DNA from: Salaquimonas pukyongi
Lineage (GTDB): Bacteria; Pseudomonadota; Alphaproteobacteria; Rhizobiales; Rhizobiaceae
Direction: 5' to 3'
DNA: 64,000 bases
NCBI RefSeq assembly: GCF_001953055.1
Contig: NZ_CP019044.1
Location: 1,116,001-1,180,000 of the forward strand
Under the pieces are notes generated by a model. The model had not been told where the DNA came from. It saw only the letters and a program-made list of their open reading frames with translations, and ran no database searches. The position numbers and the translations under genes were made by a program. Positions 8,824 through 17,306 of the stretch are shown in pieces (the first letter of the stretch is position 1; every line of letters starts with the position of its first letter).

Positions 8824-9336
8824 ATGACCATGACATCCGCAATGGTGGGAAAACGGATCGAGCCGGAAACCGAAGGCGACATCAAACAGGGCTATCTGGA
8901 AGCCCTGACGCTGGTGGAACGCCTGCACCGCCGCCTGCTCGACGTGATCAAGGACGAATTCGACCGCCAGGGCCGCAACGACATCAATGCCGTCCAGGCG
9001 CTGCTGCTGCACAATATCGGCAATTCGGAGCTGACCGCCGGCGAGTTGCGCACCCGCGGCTATTATCTGGGCTCCAACGTCTCCTATAACCTGAAGAAAC
9101 TGGTCGACATGGGCCTGATCTCCCATCAGAAGAGCCGCGTCGACCGCCGCTCGGTCCGCGTCAGCCTGACCGATTCCGGCATGGAAGTTGCCGACATCGT
9201 CGAGGGGCTTTACCAGCGCCATATCGCCTCGATCGAAAAGGTCGGCGGGCTTTCCTATGGCGAATTCGAAAAGATGAACAAGGCCCTGCAGCGCCTCGAA
9301 CGCTTCTGGACCGACCAGATCCTGTATCGGCTTTGA
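8824..9336 (+). CDS. ldtR: MarR-family transcriptional regulator LdtR
   Basis: A 170-residue winged-helix regulator. The DNA-binding part (about 50-125) has L-T-A-G-E-L-R-T-R-G-Y-Y-L-G-S-N-V-S-Y-N and the wing K-S-R-V-D-R-R-S-V-R-V-S-L-T, with helices for dimerisation on both sides. It closely fits LdtR as described in Liberibacter and Sinorhizobium, where it controls L,D-transpeptidase and stress genes. The start at 8824 is favoured by AGAGG at about 8812-8816. An L,D-transpeptidase gene lies 8 kb downstream. A hairpin terminator follows at 9381. Confidence 0.92.
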   Translation: MTMTSAMVGKRIEPETEGDIKQGYLEALTLVERLHRRLLDVIKDEFDRQGRNDINAVQALLLHNIGNSELTAGELRTRGYYLGSNVSYNLKKLVDMGLISHQKSRVDRRSVRVSLTDSGMEVADIVEGLYQRHIASIEKVGGLSYGEFEKMNKALQRLERFWTDQILYRL

Positions 9337-9380
9337 ATCTCACAATTAGTCATCCTCGGCCTTGTGCCGAGGACCCAGAA

Positions 9381-9406
9381 CCCCGGTTGAGAGACCGGGG
9401 TTTTTT
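9381..9406 (+). terminator. Rho-independent terminator after ldtR
   Basis: CCCCGGT, a 6-base loop, ACCGGGG, then six T. It ends the ldtR transcript and lies 3 bases before the stop of the convergent restriction-modification gene. A second hairpin, CCTCGGC/GCCGAGG, precedes it at about 9354-9372. Confidence 0.85.
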
Positions 9407-9408
9407 CA

Positions 9409-12400
9409 TCAGGCGGCCCGTTTCAGTGTGACCGTCTTGTTGCCGTCGTGCGAGGTCAGTTCTCCCATACGGGCCATGGCAAGCAGGGTGGATATGATCT
9501 GCTTGCGTACCTTCATGCCTTGCGAAAAGTGCGCGGCAATTTCAGGAATGGAAAGCGAGTGCCCGGCATTGGCCAGAACATGGGTAACGGCAATGGTCTG
9601 CGCCAGTTCGTCGGTGGGATATTTTGGCTTCCTCGTTTTAGTTGCCGGCGCCGCCTGCTCGCCCAGATCGGCTTCGATCTGTTCCTCCAGCTTGGCTTTT
9701 TCCGCTGCTGAGCCAAAGCGCGGTATCTGGTATTCGGGCCGCAGCCAGCGCACGGTGCCGCGTTTTTCCTCTTCTGCCCGCTCCTTGTTGAGCGCGACCA
9801 GATTGGCGAGAATTTCCTGCTCGGACAAGTCAGCAGGCCAGCCATAGGCACGGGCAACGGCTTCATCCAACCTGTCATGCAAATGCTTGAGCGTCGTCAC
9901 CAGCGCCTTGTCGTGGATTTCATGCTCCTCGGGGGTGAGGTGCATGTCGGCTCCGCCCTCATGGTGAGCTTGTCGAACCATAGGGGCGGCCCCTTCTCCT
10001 TCGACAGGCTCAGGATGAGAGGCCGCGCCAGCCCTTAGCTTCTCCAGCACGTTGTACATCTGCGTCAGCGTCACGCCATGCTCTGCCTGCGCACGTTTTC
10101 GATGCGCATCGATCTCCTCCGCCAGCGCACCGATCTCGGCGCGGGTTTTGTCGTCAGGATCGGGAAACGGAAATGGGTCGAAGCAGCGGGATTTGTTGTA
10201 GCGAACATTTCCTTTGTATACTCCAAGTGACCCAGCGCTCGCTTTCATCCATAGGATCGAATGAATGTCCGACATCAATACGCCAAGAACAAAGGGATCA
10301 TCCGAACCAATCGCAATGATCATATGGTCTGGCAGATAATCGGTGCTGAGAAATTGAAACACGCGGTGTTTCGCTGTTTCGGTGGTTCCAATGTAATTCT
10401 GAAGTCGTTCCAAAGCTGGCCTGAAGGTCCGACGGGGCTCTCCAAATATCCACCAACGCTTTTTGAAGGCAGGACGGCGATTTTTATCACGTTCAGGCTT
10501 CACGTTGGTGAGAAGATGTTGGAACGCGTTTGGAAACCGCTCCCTTGCTTCTTTTTCGTCCAAACCAAAGAAGTCAATGACGTAGCGCCGGGACCAGCTT
10601 CGAACCAGCTCACCACCGTTGATGAATGGTTTGATAACCGAGCCAGCCGCTTCTCTATCCAATTTCCTAAGATGGTTGGCTTCCGATTCACTTAGCACAA
10701 AACCGCGTCCTGCCAGCATCATGCCATTGCACGACATTCCCTCATTTGCCTGTAGCTCTACGGCAGATGTCAGATCAGCGCCGATCGAAAGATTGGCATG
10801 TATTTTCCCGAAATCGTGGCGAAAACTGATTTCAGGATCGTCCGTATCAAGGGCTTTTTCGTTGGTCACTTTCAAAAGCTGCCCAACGCTGTTTTTATCT
10901 TCGGCAACAGTCATGGCTATTCGGACTGACGCTGTATCCTTGGAGGCTTTGGTCCATGGATGATCCGGTATCGCCATTACCACAGAGATTGGATTCTTGT
11001 CGCCAAGGCGCTCTTCAAGAATACGCCTGTTGAATATCTGGGTAATGGAGTTTGTCGTCACAAGCCCGAAGCGCCGGAGCTTTGTCCCCCTACGTGTGAG
11101 GATTTCCGCTGCCCGGTCCCACCAGTACATGACGAAATCGGCGCTCTTGTTGATGTGCTTGTTAACCTTCCACAAAGCCTCAACATAATCGTCGCCGAGC
11201 GCTTCACGCATCATTGCGCCCTTGCCAATAAACGGCGGATTGCCGACGATGAATTCGGCCTCCGGCCAGTCCGGCCGTCGAGCATTGGGAAAGGTCTCCT
11301 TGCCGTCCTTGATGGTCGGCACGGGATAGCCATCCCAGGTCAGCACCGCATCACCTTGTCGAATATTGCCATAGTCGCGCAACACGGGATCGCTTGGCAG
11401 TTCGCCCCGGTTGCGCTTGTGCCATTGCAGGAAGCCGATCCACAGCACCAGTTCGGCGATGTGGCGGGCGCGATGGTTGAGTTCGATCCCGAGAAATTGA
11501 TGCGGGTCGACTTCGTGCCGTTCAAGTCCGCGTAGCGCTTCCTGTCCGCCAAGATCAAGCAGCGCTTCCAGTACTTCGCCTTCCAGCCGTTTCATCAGTT
11601 CCAGCGAAACATAGAGGAAGTTGCCCGTGCCGCATGCAGGGTCCAGCACCCTTGTGTTAAACAGTTTTTCGTGGAATTCGCGCACCACCTTGATGGCTTC
11701 GGCGTCGCGTTTTTCCGAATGCAGGCGTTCAGCCGTGTTGCGCACGTTACGCCAGTCTTCCTGCAGCGGTTCCATGATGGTGGCAATCACCAGCCGTTCC
11801 ACATAGGCACGTGGCGTGTAGTGAGCGCCGAGCTTTGACCGGTCAGTTGGCGAGAGCGCCTGTTCCAGAAGCGTTCCAAAGATGGACGGGTCCACCTCCG
11901 TCCAGTCTGCATCAGCAGCGTGGCGCAGTTCGCCGATCTCCTCCTGATTTAGCTCAAACACCTTGGATGAAGCGAAAAGATTACCATTGAATTGGCGTAC
12001 CTTGGCGGCAATTCCGTAGGCGAATTCGCCCTTGTCCATTGCCTGCCACAGTTGACTTACCATGGGCGCGAAATTTTCCGGCTTGTCCTCACAGCCTTTC
12101 AGCATGTCGCGAAAGCTGTCTTTTGGCAGCAGTTCCATGTCTTCGGCAAACATGGTGAAAAGGCAGCGCATCAGGAAAGCGGCAACCTCTTCGGGGTCAT
12201 GCTTGGCAGCTTCCAGCGATTTGGATACCTGCGCCAGACGCTCGGCGATTTCCCGTGATGCCTTCACCGCGCGCGCCGTGGGGTCCAGTGATTTCGGGTC
12301 TTCCCAGATCGCTTTCAGACGCTCTCTGGTTTTGGCATCACGCAAGTCATCCAGGTAAATGCGGTAACCGCGACGGTCGGGAAACTGGGAGTAGTTCTTT

Positions 12401-12903
12401 CCCTGACCGGTGAAATCTGCATAGACCTCGATACAGAACCCCACATCGCAGACCAGTATGAAGGGTGGCCAGCCATCGGCTGCAGGGAGTGCCTTGGCGT
12501 ACTCTTCCGCCTGACGGCGGGCATTCATCATCAGAACGTCCCATTTGCGGTCGGCACGGCGGCTTGCGCCCTTGTCGTCCTCGGCGCGGAACAGGTCTTC
12601 CTGATTATCGAGTTTTTTCTGGCTGGCGCGTTTGACGCTTTGCTTGGCCTCAAGGACGAATGAACCGCGTTTGTAGAGATCAATGCGGCCATGGCCGGTA
12701 CGGTTTCCCGCCTCGCGAAAGGTGACTGCGCGTTCGAAAACATAGGCGTTGTTTTCGGTATCTGTGCTCGCCGGCTCGGGCTTCTCAACGCCCACGATTT
12801 CGCACAGTTCGGTGAGAAACAACGGAAAATTGGCACGTTCGGCCCCGCCCGCATTTTCCTGCCAGCGCTTGATAAAGGCTTCAAGCTGATCGTCAGCACT
12901 CAT
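9409..12903 (-). CDS. Single-chain restriction-modification enzyme (type IIL/MmeI-like)
   Basis: A 1164-residue protein joining nuclease and N6-adenine methyltransferase. Residues 75-87 carry a PD-(D/E)xK-like site (D75 ... E85-A86-K87). A helical linker follows. The methyltransferase has motif I D-P-A-C-G-T-G at 421-427 and motif IV N-P-P-F at 555-558; the target recognition region lies after about 640. These enzymes methylate one strand and cut some 20 bases away, using a single specificity domain. No separate partner genes are present. Two oddities: bases of roughly 10180-11120 (recognition region) are visibly lower in GC than the rest, and residues about 962-982 are encoded by a genomic palindromic repeat. 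Confidence 0.88.
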   Translation of the reverse strand: MSADDQLEAFIKRWQENAGGAERANFPLFLTELCEIVGVEKPEPASTDTENNAYVFERAVTFREAGNRTGHGRIDLYKRGSFVLEAKQSVKRASQKKLDNQEDLFRAEDDKGASRRADRKWDVLMMNARRQAEEYAKALPAADGWPPFILVCDVGFCIEVYADFTGQGKNYSQFPDRRGYRIYLDDLRDAKTRERLKAIWEDPKSLDPTARAVKASREIAERLAQVSKSLEAAKHDPEEVAAFLMRCLFTMFAEDMELLPKDSFRDMLKGCEDKPENFAPMVSQLWQAMDKGEFAYGIAAKVRQFNGNLFASSKVFELNQEEIGELRHAADADWTEVDPSIFGTLLEQALSPTDRSKLGAHYTPRAYVERLVIATIMEPLQEDWRNVRNTAERLHSEKRDAEAIKVVREFHEKLFNTRVLDPACGTGNFLYVSLELMKRLEGEVLEALLDLGGQEALRGLERHEVDPHQFLGIELNHRARHIAELVLWIGFLQWHKRNRGELPSDPVLRDYGNIRQGDAVLTWDGYPVPTIKDGKETFPNARRPDWPEAEFIVGNPPFIGKGAMMREALGDDYVEALWKVNKHINKSADFVMYWWDRAAEILTRRGTKLRRFGLVTTNSITQIFNRRILEERLGDKNPISVVMAIPDHPWTKASKDTASVRIAMTVAEDKNSVGQLLKVTNEKALDTDDPEISFRHDFGKIHANLSIGADLTSAVELQANEGMSCNGMMLAGRGFVLSESEANHLRKLDREAAGSVIKPFINGGELVRSWSRRYVIDFFGLDEKEARERFPNAFQHLLTNVKPERDKNRRPAFKKRWWIFGEPRRTFRPALERLQNYIGTTETAKHRVFQFLSTDYLPDHMIIAIGSDDPFVLGVLMSDIHSILWMKASAGSLGVYKGNVRYNKSRCFDPFPFPDPDDKTRAEIGALAEEIDAHRKRAQAEHGVTLTQMYNVLEKLRAGAASHPEPVEGEGAAPMVRQAHHEGGADMHLTPEEHEIHDKALVTTLKHLHDRLDEAVARAYGWPADLSEQEILANLVALNKERAEEEKRGTVRWLRPEYQIPRFGSAAEKAKLEEQIEADLGEQAAPATKTRKPKYPTDELAQTIAVTHVLANAGHSLSIPEIAAHFSQGMKVRKQIISTLLAMARMGELTSHDGNKTVTLKRAA
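9958..10019. repeat. Palindromic repeat (REP-like) inside the restriction-modification gene
   Basis: Arms 9958-9979 and 9998-10019 form a near-perfect 22-bp inverted repeat around an 18-base GC-rich centre. Read in the gene's frame the arms give S-H-P-E-P-V-E-G and M-V-R-Q-A-H-H-E, the translations of a palindromic element scattered through many alphaproteobacterial genomes. It keeps the frame open and falls in a linker near the C-terminus. Confidence 0.85.
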
Positions 12904-13216
12904 ACCTAAATTCCCCTCACACCTGCCTTATTCTAGAAAGTCGCGGGCAAAAGGCAAAGCGGAAAGCGGGGCAGGTGGCGTTTTCAGCAAAAACTTATCG
13001 CACGCTTTTCCCTCCTCCCCCTATCCTTCACCCACTGTCACCCGTGCAGACACCGGTCTGATATCGCAGCCGCCTCTTTTCCCGGTATCAGGGCGTGAAG
13101 ACCTGGTCAGCAAAAAACCCCGGTCCGAAGACCGGGGTTTTGCATTCTTTCAGATAATCCCCGCTCCGCCGCCGGCCAGGGGAGCCGGCGGCAGGGCAGG
13201 GCGAGGCGGCGAAGCC
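12904..13216. other. Intergenic region between the restriction-modification gene and the autotransporter gene
   Basis: About 310 bases with no gene. The left part should carry the promoter of the restriction-modification gene; no clear hexamers stand out. The right part holds the terminator at 13118-13141. Confidence 0.6.
13118..13141. terminator. Bidirectional Rho-independent terminator
   Basis: Six A, CCCCGGT, six-base loop, ACCGGGG, four T. It would end the autotransporter transcript on the minus strand and any rightward transcript. The seven-base stem is identical to that of the terminator at 9381, so the restriction-modification gene lies between two matching hairpins. Confidence 0.8.
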
Positions 13217-16200
13217 TCAGAAGGTAAAGCGGATGCCGGCGCTGCCGCTGATGGTTGAGGTGGTGTCGCCGAATTCTGTCGCCACCCGGCCATAAAGCTT
13301 GGCGCTGTCGGTCAATTGGGTGGTGAAGCGGGCCGAAAGGCCGAGCAGCAGGTCTTCGGTCTCGTTGGTAACCGGCAGGCCGCCAACGCCAACTTCGGTT
13401 TCCGACATGTCCCAGATCACGGCTGCCCGCAACTCGCCGGTTACCCGCTGGCCCAGTTCGTTGACACCGGCGCTGACCAGGCCAAGAGAGGCCTCATAGC
13501 GCTGGGACACCGTGTTGGTTTCAAATTCGAGCCCCATGGAGTCCTTGTAGGGGGCGCCCTCGATCTGGTTCATCTGGGCCGACAGGCGCGCATCCAGGAA
13601 GGTGTTCTCGCTCAGCGCCATCTGCTTGCCGATGGCTGCCAGTCCGCCGAACAGCGTGGCGTCTTCTTCCGACGTCGCGCCGAGCAGGGCGTTGGAGGCC
13701 TCGGTCGCAAGCTGGCCATAGACCAGCATGCCCATGGCGTAGAACTCGTCCTGGCGCAGGGTGGCATAGATGCCCCCCATCGTGCTGGTCACATCGGCCG
13801 AAGAGCCGTCCTCCACCGAGACCGATGCCATGCCGTAGCTGGCGAATGCGCCGACGCGAACCTTGCCGCATTCCTCGATCAGCGAGCCGCCAAGGTCGAT
13901 GTCGCCGCCCACCGTGATTCCGTATCCGGTGGTATCATAGCCGGCAAAGGTCTGGCCCCCGCTGCTCACCGCGTCGCGGTCGGTGCGGTAGGCGGAAAGG
14001 TCGATCCAGGCTGCCGTGGAGTCGGCGCAGGCGCCCGCAAAGCTCTGCCGCCCTGTCGGATCGCCATATGGATCGGTCTCGTCAACCGGGCGCTCGGGAT
14101 CGGAAAGGCGGGGCGTTTCGGGCAGGCCGGGAAGGTTGGGGCCGCTGATTGCCGCCAGCACCGCATTGCCCGCTCCGCCAATTGCCGCGCCTGCCGAGCC
14201 CGCACCGGCTGCTGCTGCTGCCGCCGCGCCGCCCGCGGTCGCGCCGCTTGCCGGCGTTACCCACTGCAGGAAGACACCATTGGTGCTGCCGCCTTCATCG
14301 ACCAGGAAATAGCTTCTTGCCGCCGAAGAGGGGTCGTTGAGGAAGACGAAGTCCTCGGACGGGGTCAGGGTGTCGCCAGGGGAGGGAACGGCAGGGTCAA
14401 CACGGCCATCATCGTCGACGATTGCGATGGAGCCCGTGATCGGCACCGCACCGCCGCCGATGATGCGGGTGTCGACAAGCACCGGGCTGCCGGCAGTGAT
14501 GTTGCTGCGGTCAACGCTGGTAACGGTCAGAACATCGGAAGTCTGCAGGGAAGGATTGGTGTCGACCTCAAGAATACTGCCGCTTTCCGGCGCATAAATC
14601 TGCACGGTGATGGAATCATCGGCAACGCCGTCCACCATGGTGACGGTATTGTTGGTCTGAACGCGAAGATCGCCGCGCGATCCGCCCGCTTCATTGCGGA
14701 TGATGAGATCGCCGTCGGTCTGGCGGAAGGTCGAATGAACGCCGCCTGCATCGGTGAACAGGTTGAGGTTGTCGATGGTGTTCTGCTGCTCACCGGCGAC
14801 TTCCGTATTGTCCAGGGAGAAGGCCTGGCCGAACATGTTGACGTCGTTGAAGCTCTCGAAGATGAGATCGTCGGCAGGGTCCAGATCGTAGATATAGGCA
14901 CTGTCCTCGCCGGCATCGCCGTTGAAACGGGGCGACGCCAGGTTGAGCGGGCCGGTTGCGCCGGCCGGTGCTGTCAGGCCGGTTCCCGCCAGGTCCGGAT
15001 TTGCGGCGAATTCGTCGCCGCCGAAATCGATCACCAGCGTGTCGAGCCCGTCGCCGAGATTGATTTCGCCATTGATCGTGCCGCCGAACAGGCCGACCTC
15101 ATCGGGACCGGAACCTGCAAAAATGGCATTGCCGCCGTCCGCTTCGCTGGTATCGAGCGTGTTGGCGTTGATCGTGCCGCCATAAATGTTGAAGACATCG
15201 CCTTCATCGGCCCGCCGCACGGGCAGGGCAGAACCCAGGCCGTTATTGAGCGTCACACCCGCATGGACATTGAACACGTCGCCGACAGTGTTCGAACCGA
15301 ACACCTGGCCGTTGACGGTGCCGCTGTTCAGATTGATGATGTCGTTGTCGGAGCCGGTGTCGAGATTGGCATCCAGCGTGCCGCCATCAAGGTTGAAGGT
15401 ATCTTCGCCACCGCCCAGGCTGACCGTCTGGTAGATACCGCCGATCAGCGCGTTGATGGTGCCGCTCACCGACAGGGTGTCGCCATCGGTGCCAAGGTCG
15501 ACAACTTCGCCGGGTACAAGTGCGCCCAGTCCGCTGGCATCGGTGAAATTGACCGTGGTGCCGGCTGCAATGTCGATGGTTTCCACACCGTCAGCGCCTT
15601 CCAGCGCGCCGATTGTGACCGTGCCGGAGAGGTTGACCGTGTCATCGCCGGTGCCCAGATCCACAAGCCCGGTTACCGTGCCGCCGCTCATGCCGAATAT
15701 GTCGTTGCCAACGCCCATATCGACCCCGCCGCCGACATTCGTTGTGCCCGAGATCAGGATTTCATCTTCGCCGCCGAACAGGTTGATGTCCTCGGCAATG
15801 CTCGAAGTGCCGCTGATTTCGACATAATCATTACCGGTACCGCCGCTGATCGTGTTGTTGGTGCCGTTGACGGTAGAGTTGGCAATGTAGAGGCCACCGG
15901 TGGTGACAACCTCGGTTACCGAAATGCTCTCGCCGGCAGCGCCGGCCGTGCCTGTAAAGCCGGCTGTGATGGCGAGCGAATTGTCGTTGTCGCCATTGCC
16001 CATGTCGATACGGCCATGCACGGTCGAGTTGTTGATCTCGATGCGATCGCCGTCATTGCCGCCATCGATGAGAACATTGTTGGTCTGGTCGGCGCGGCCA
16101 ATGACGCTGCCGCTTTCGATCAGAATGAAATCACTCCCGTTCTCGCCTTCGATAACCCGCACATTGCCGGTCTGCTGGGCAACGGTCGAATTGGTGATGC

Positions 16201-16732
16201 GGATGATGTCATTGCCGTTGTTGAGATCGAAGCGGCCCTGGACGGTTGAATTGGTGATGATGAATTCGTCAAGATATTCGCCGCCACCAACAACACCGTT
16301 GAAATTGGGGCTGACCACGCCGCCCGAAAGCACGCCGTTGACGTTCAGGGTGTGCCCGATGACCTGAAAGACGTTGTTGCCGCCTTGCGGGTCTTCATTG
16401 CCGGGGGAGACGCTGATGCCGAGCGCCAGATCCTCAAGCGTGTTCACGTCGCCGCGAATGTCGATGAAGTCGTTGCCCTGGTCCAGATTGATGTCGCCGC
16501 CGGTATAGGACCCGGCGTTGAGGATCAGCGTGTCGTTGCCGGTACCGCCATCGGGTGGAGCGCCATCCGTGGTACACTCGATGATGTCGTCGCCTGCCGT
16601 GGTCGAACCGGTACAAGCTGCCTGGGCCGGATTGGCTGCAAAAACCGCAAGTCCGAGCGTCATCGCAGTCGTTGAGACAGAACAAAGCATCAGGCCGCGC
16701 GAAAAGCGCTGACCCATACGGAGTATGGTCAT
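13217..16732 (-). CDS. Autotransporter-type outer membrane protein
   Basis: A 1171-residue surface protein. A long signal peptide (to about 38, ending A-Q-A) is followed by roughly 800 residues of glycine/aspartate-rich repeats of the type G-G-T-G-N-D-T-L and D-Q-G-N-D, consistent with a parallel beta-helix passenger. A low-complexity Ala/Gly linker comes next, and then about 270 residues ending S-A-G-I-R-F-T-F, the terminal-Phe pattern of a beta-barrel. It should insert its C-terminal barrel via Bam and expose the passenger. The start at 16732 was chosen for the AGGGGG ribosome site just upstream. Ligand or host target unknown; no protease triad seen. Confidence 0.85.
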   Translation of the reverse strand: MTILRMGQRFSRGLMLCSVSTTAMTLGLAVFAANPAQAACTGSTTAGDDIIECTTDGAPPDGGTGNDTLILNAGSYTGGDINLDQGNDFIDIRGDVNTLEDLALGISVSPGNEDPQGGNNVFQVIGHTLNVNGVLSGGVVSPNFNGVVGGGEYLDEFIITNSTVQGRFDLNNGNDIIRITNSTVAQQTGNVRVIEGENGSDFILIESGSVIGRADQTNNVLIDGGNDGDRIEINNSTVHGRIDMGNGDNDNSLAITAGFTGTAGAAGESISVTEVVTTGGLYIANSTVNGTNNTISGGTGNDYVEISGTSSIAEDINLFGGEDEILISGTTNVGGGVDMGVGNDIFGMSGGTVTGLVDLGTGDDTVNLSGTVTIGALEGADGVETIDIAAGTTVNFTDASGLGALVPGEVVDLGTDGDTLSVSGTINALIGGIYQTVSLGGGEDTFNLDGGTLDANLDTGSDNDIINLNSGTVNGQVFGSNTVGDVFNVHAGVTLNNGLGSALPVRRADEGDVFNIYGGTINANTLDTSEADGGNAIFAGSGPDEVGLFGGTINGEINLGDGLDTLVIDFGGDEFAANPDLAGTGLTAPAGATGPLNLASPRFNGDAGEDSAYIYDLDPADDLIFESFNDVNMFGQAFSLDNTEVAGEQQNTIDNLNLFTDAGGVHSTFRQTDGDLIIRNEAGGSRGDLRVQTNNTVTMVDGVADDSITVQIYAPESGSILEVDTNPSLQTSDVLTVTSVDRSNITAGSPVLVDTRIIGGGAVPITGSIAIVDDDGRVDPAVPSPGDTLTPSEDFVFLNDPSSAARSYFLVDEGGSTNGVFLQWVTPASGATAGGAAAAAAAGAGSAGAAIGGAGNAVLAAISGPNLPGLPETPRLSDPERPVDETDPYGDPTGRQSFAGACADSTAAWIDLSAYRTDRDAVSSGGQTFAGYDTTGYGITVGGDIDLGGSLIEECGKVRVGAFASYGMASVSVEDGSSADVTSTMGGIYATLRQDEFYAMGMLVYGQLATEASNALLGATSEEDATLFGGLAAIGKQMALSENTFLDARLSAQMNQIEGAPYKDSMGLEFETNTVSQRYEASLGLVSAGVNELGQRVTGELRAAVIWDMSETEVGVGGLPVTNETEDLLLGLSARFTTQLTDSAKLYGRVATEFGDTTSTISGSAGIRFTF

Positions 16733-17306
16733 GAAATTGCCCCCTGTAACCTGCCGGATGGTTCGGCAGTCGATCAAAAATTTCTGCTGACCAGAACCTG
16801 AAGAGAAAGAGGATCCGCCGCATCAGCAATCCCACGCTTTGGCCCAAATGGTTAACAAAAGGTTAATGGAATTGCTTGGGCACTACGGGGAAGTATCAGA
16901 TATATTACAGCGAGAATCAGTTTTATATTTTATTGTAGGATATTTTACTTTTATCGCGCGCCGTTTGCGCGATTCGCTTGTGTGAAGCTTGTGGCGGTAA
17001 AGCTTTCGGTTGATGCTGCAAATCGGCGTGCCGCCATCTGCCGGAAGCGCGTTTGGCCGTGACATCTTTACCGCTGGCAGGAACCCGAAACCAGCGGCTT
17101 CAACCCGGGCACCTGCCAGGCGCCGGCACAATACTCAAATCGCCATGGTTAACGCTTTCTATACAACCGCTCACTTAGGATTGATGGGCGAATCGGGATA
17201 TCGACTTGAAAGTGGTATCGATTTCCGCCCATGAAGGGCGGTAAAGCCTTTCAATGGTCACATTTGCGCCTATATAACCGGCCATCCGCAAAACACGGGA
17301 TCGACT
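16733..17306. other. Divergent promoter region between the autotransporter and L,D-transpeptidase genes
   Basis: About 570 bases without a convincing gene. It is AT-rich around 16890-16960, and a TATATAAC -10-like element lies at about 17271, near the transpeptidase start. Both flanking genes read outward, so both promoters must lie here. Confidence 0.6.

Noticed and set aside
13316-16249. A 977-codon open frame antisense to the autotransporter gene
   Set aside because: High GC and repeated codons keep this frame open; the product has no domain pattern and the sense protein has signal peptide, repeats and barrel.
16883-17131. Small minus-strand frame of 82 codons upstream of the transpeptidase gene
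   Set aside because: Lies in the AT-rich promoter region, no ribosome site, no protein-like pattern.
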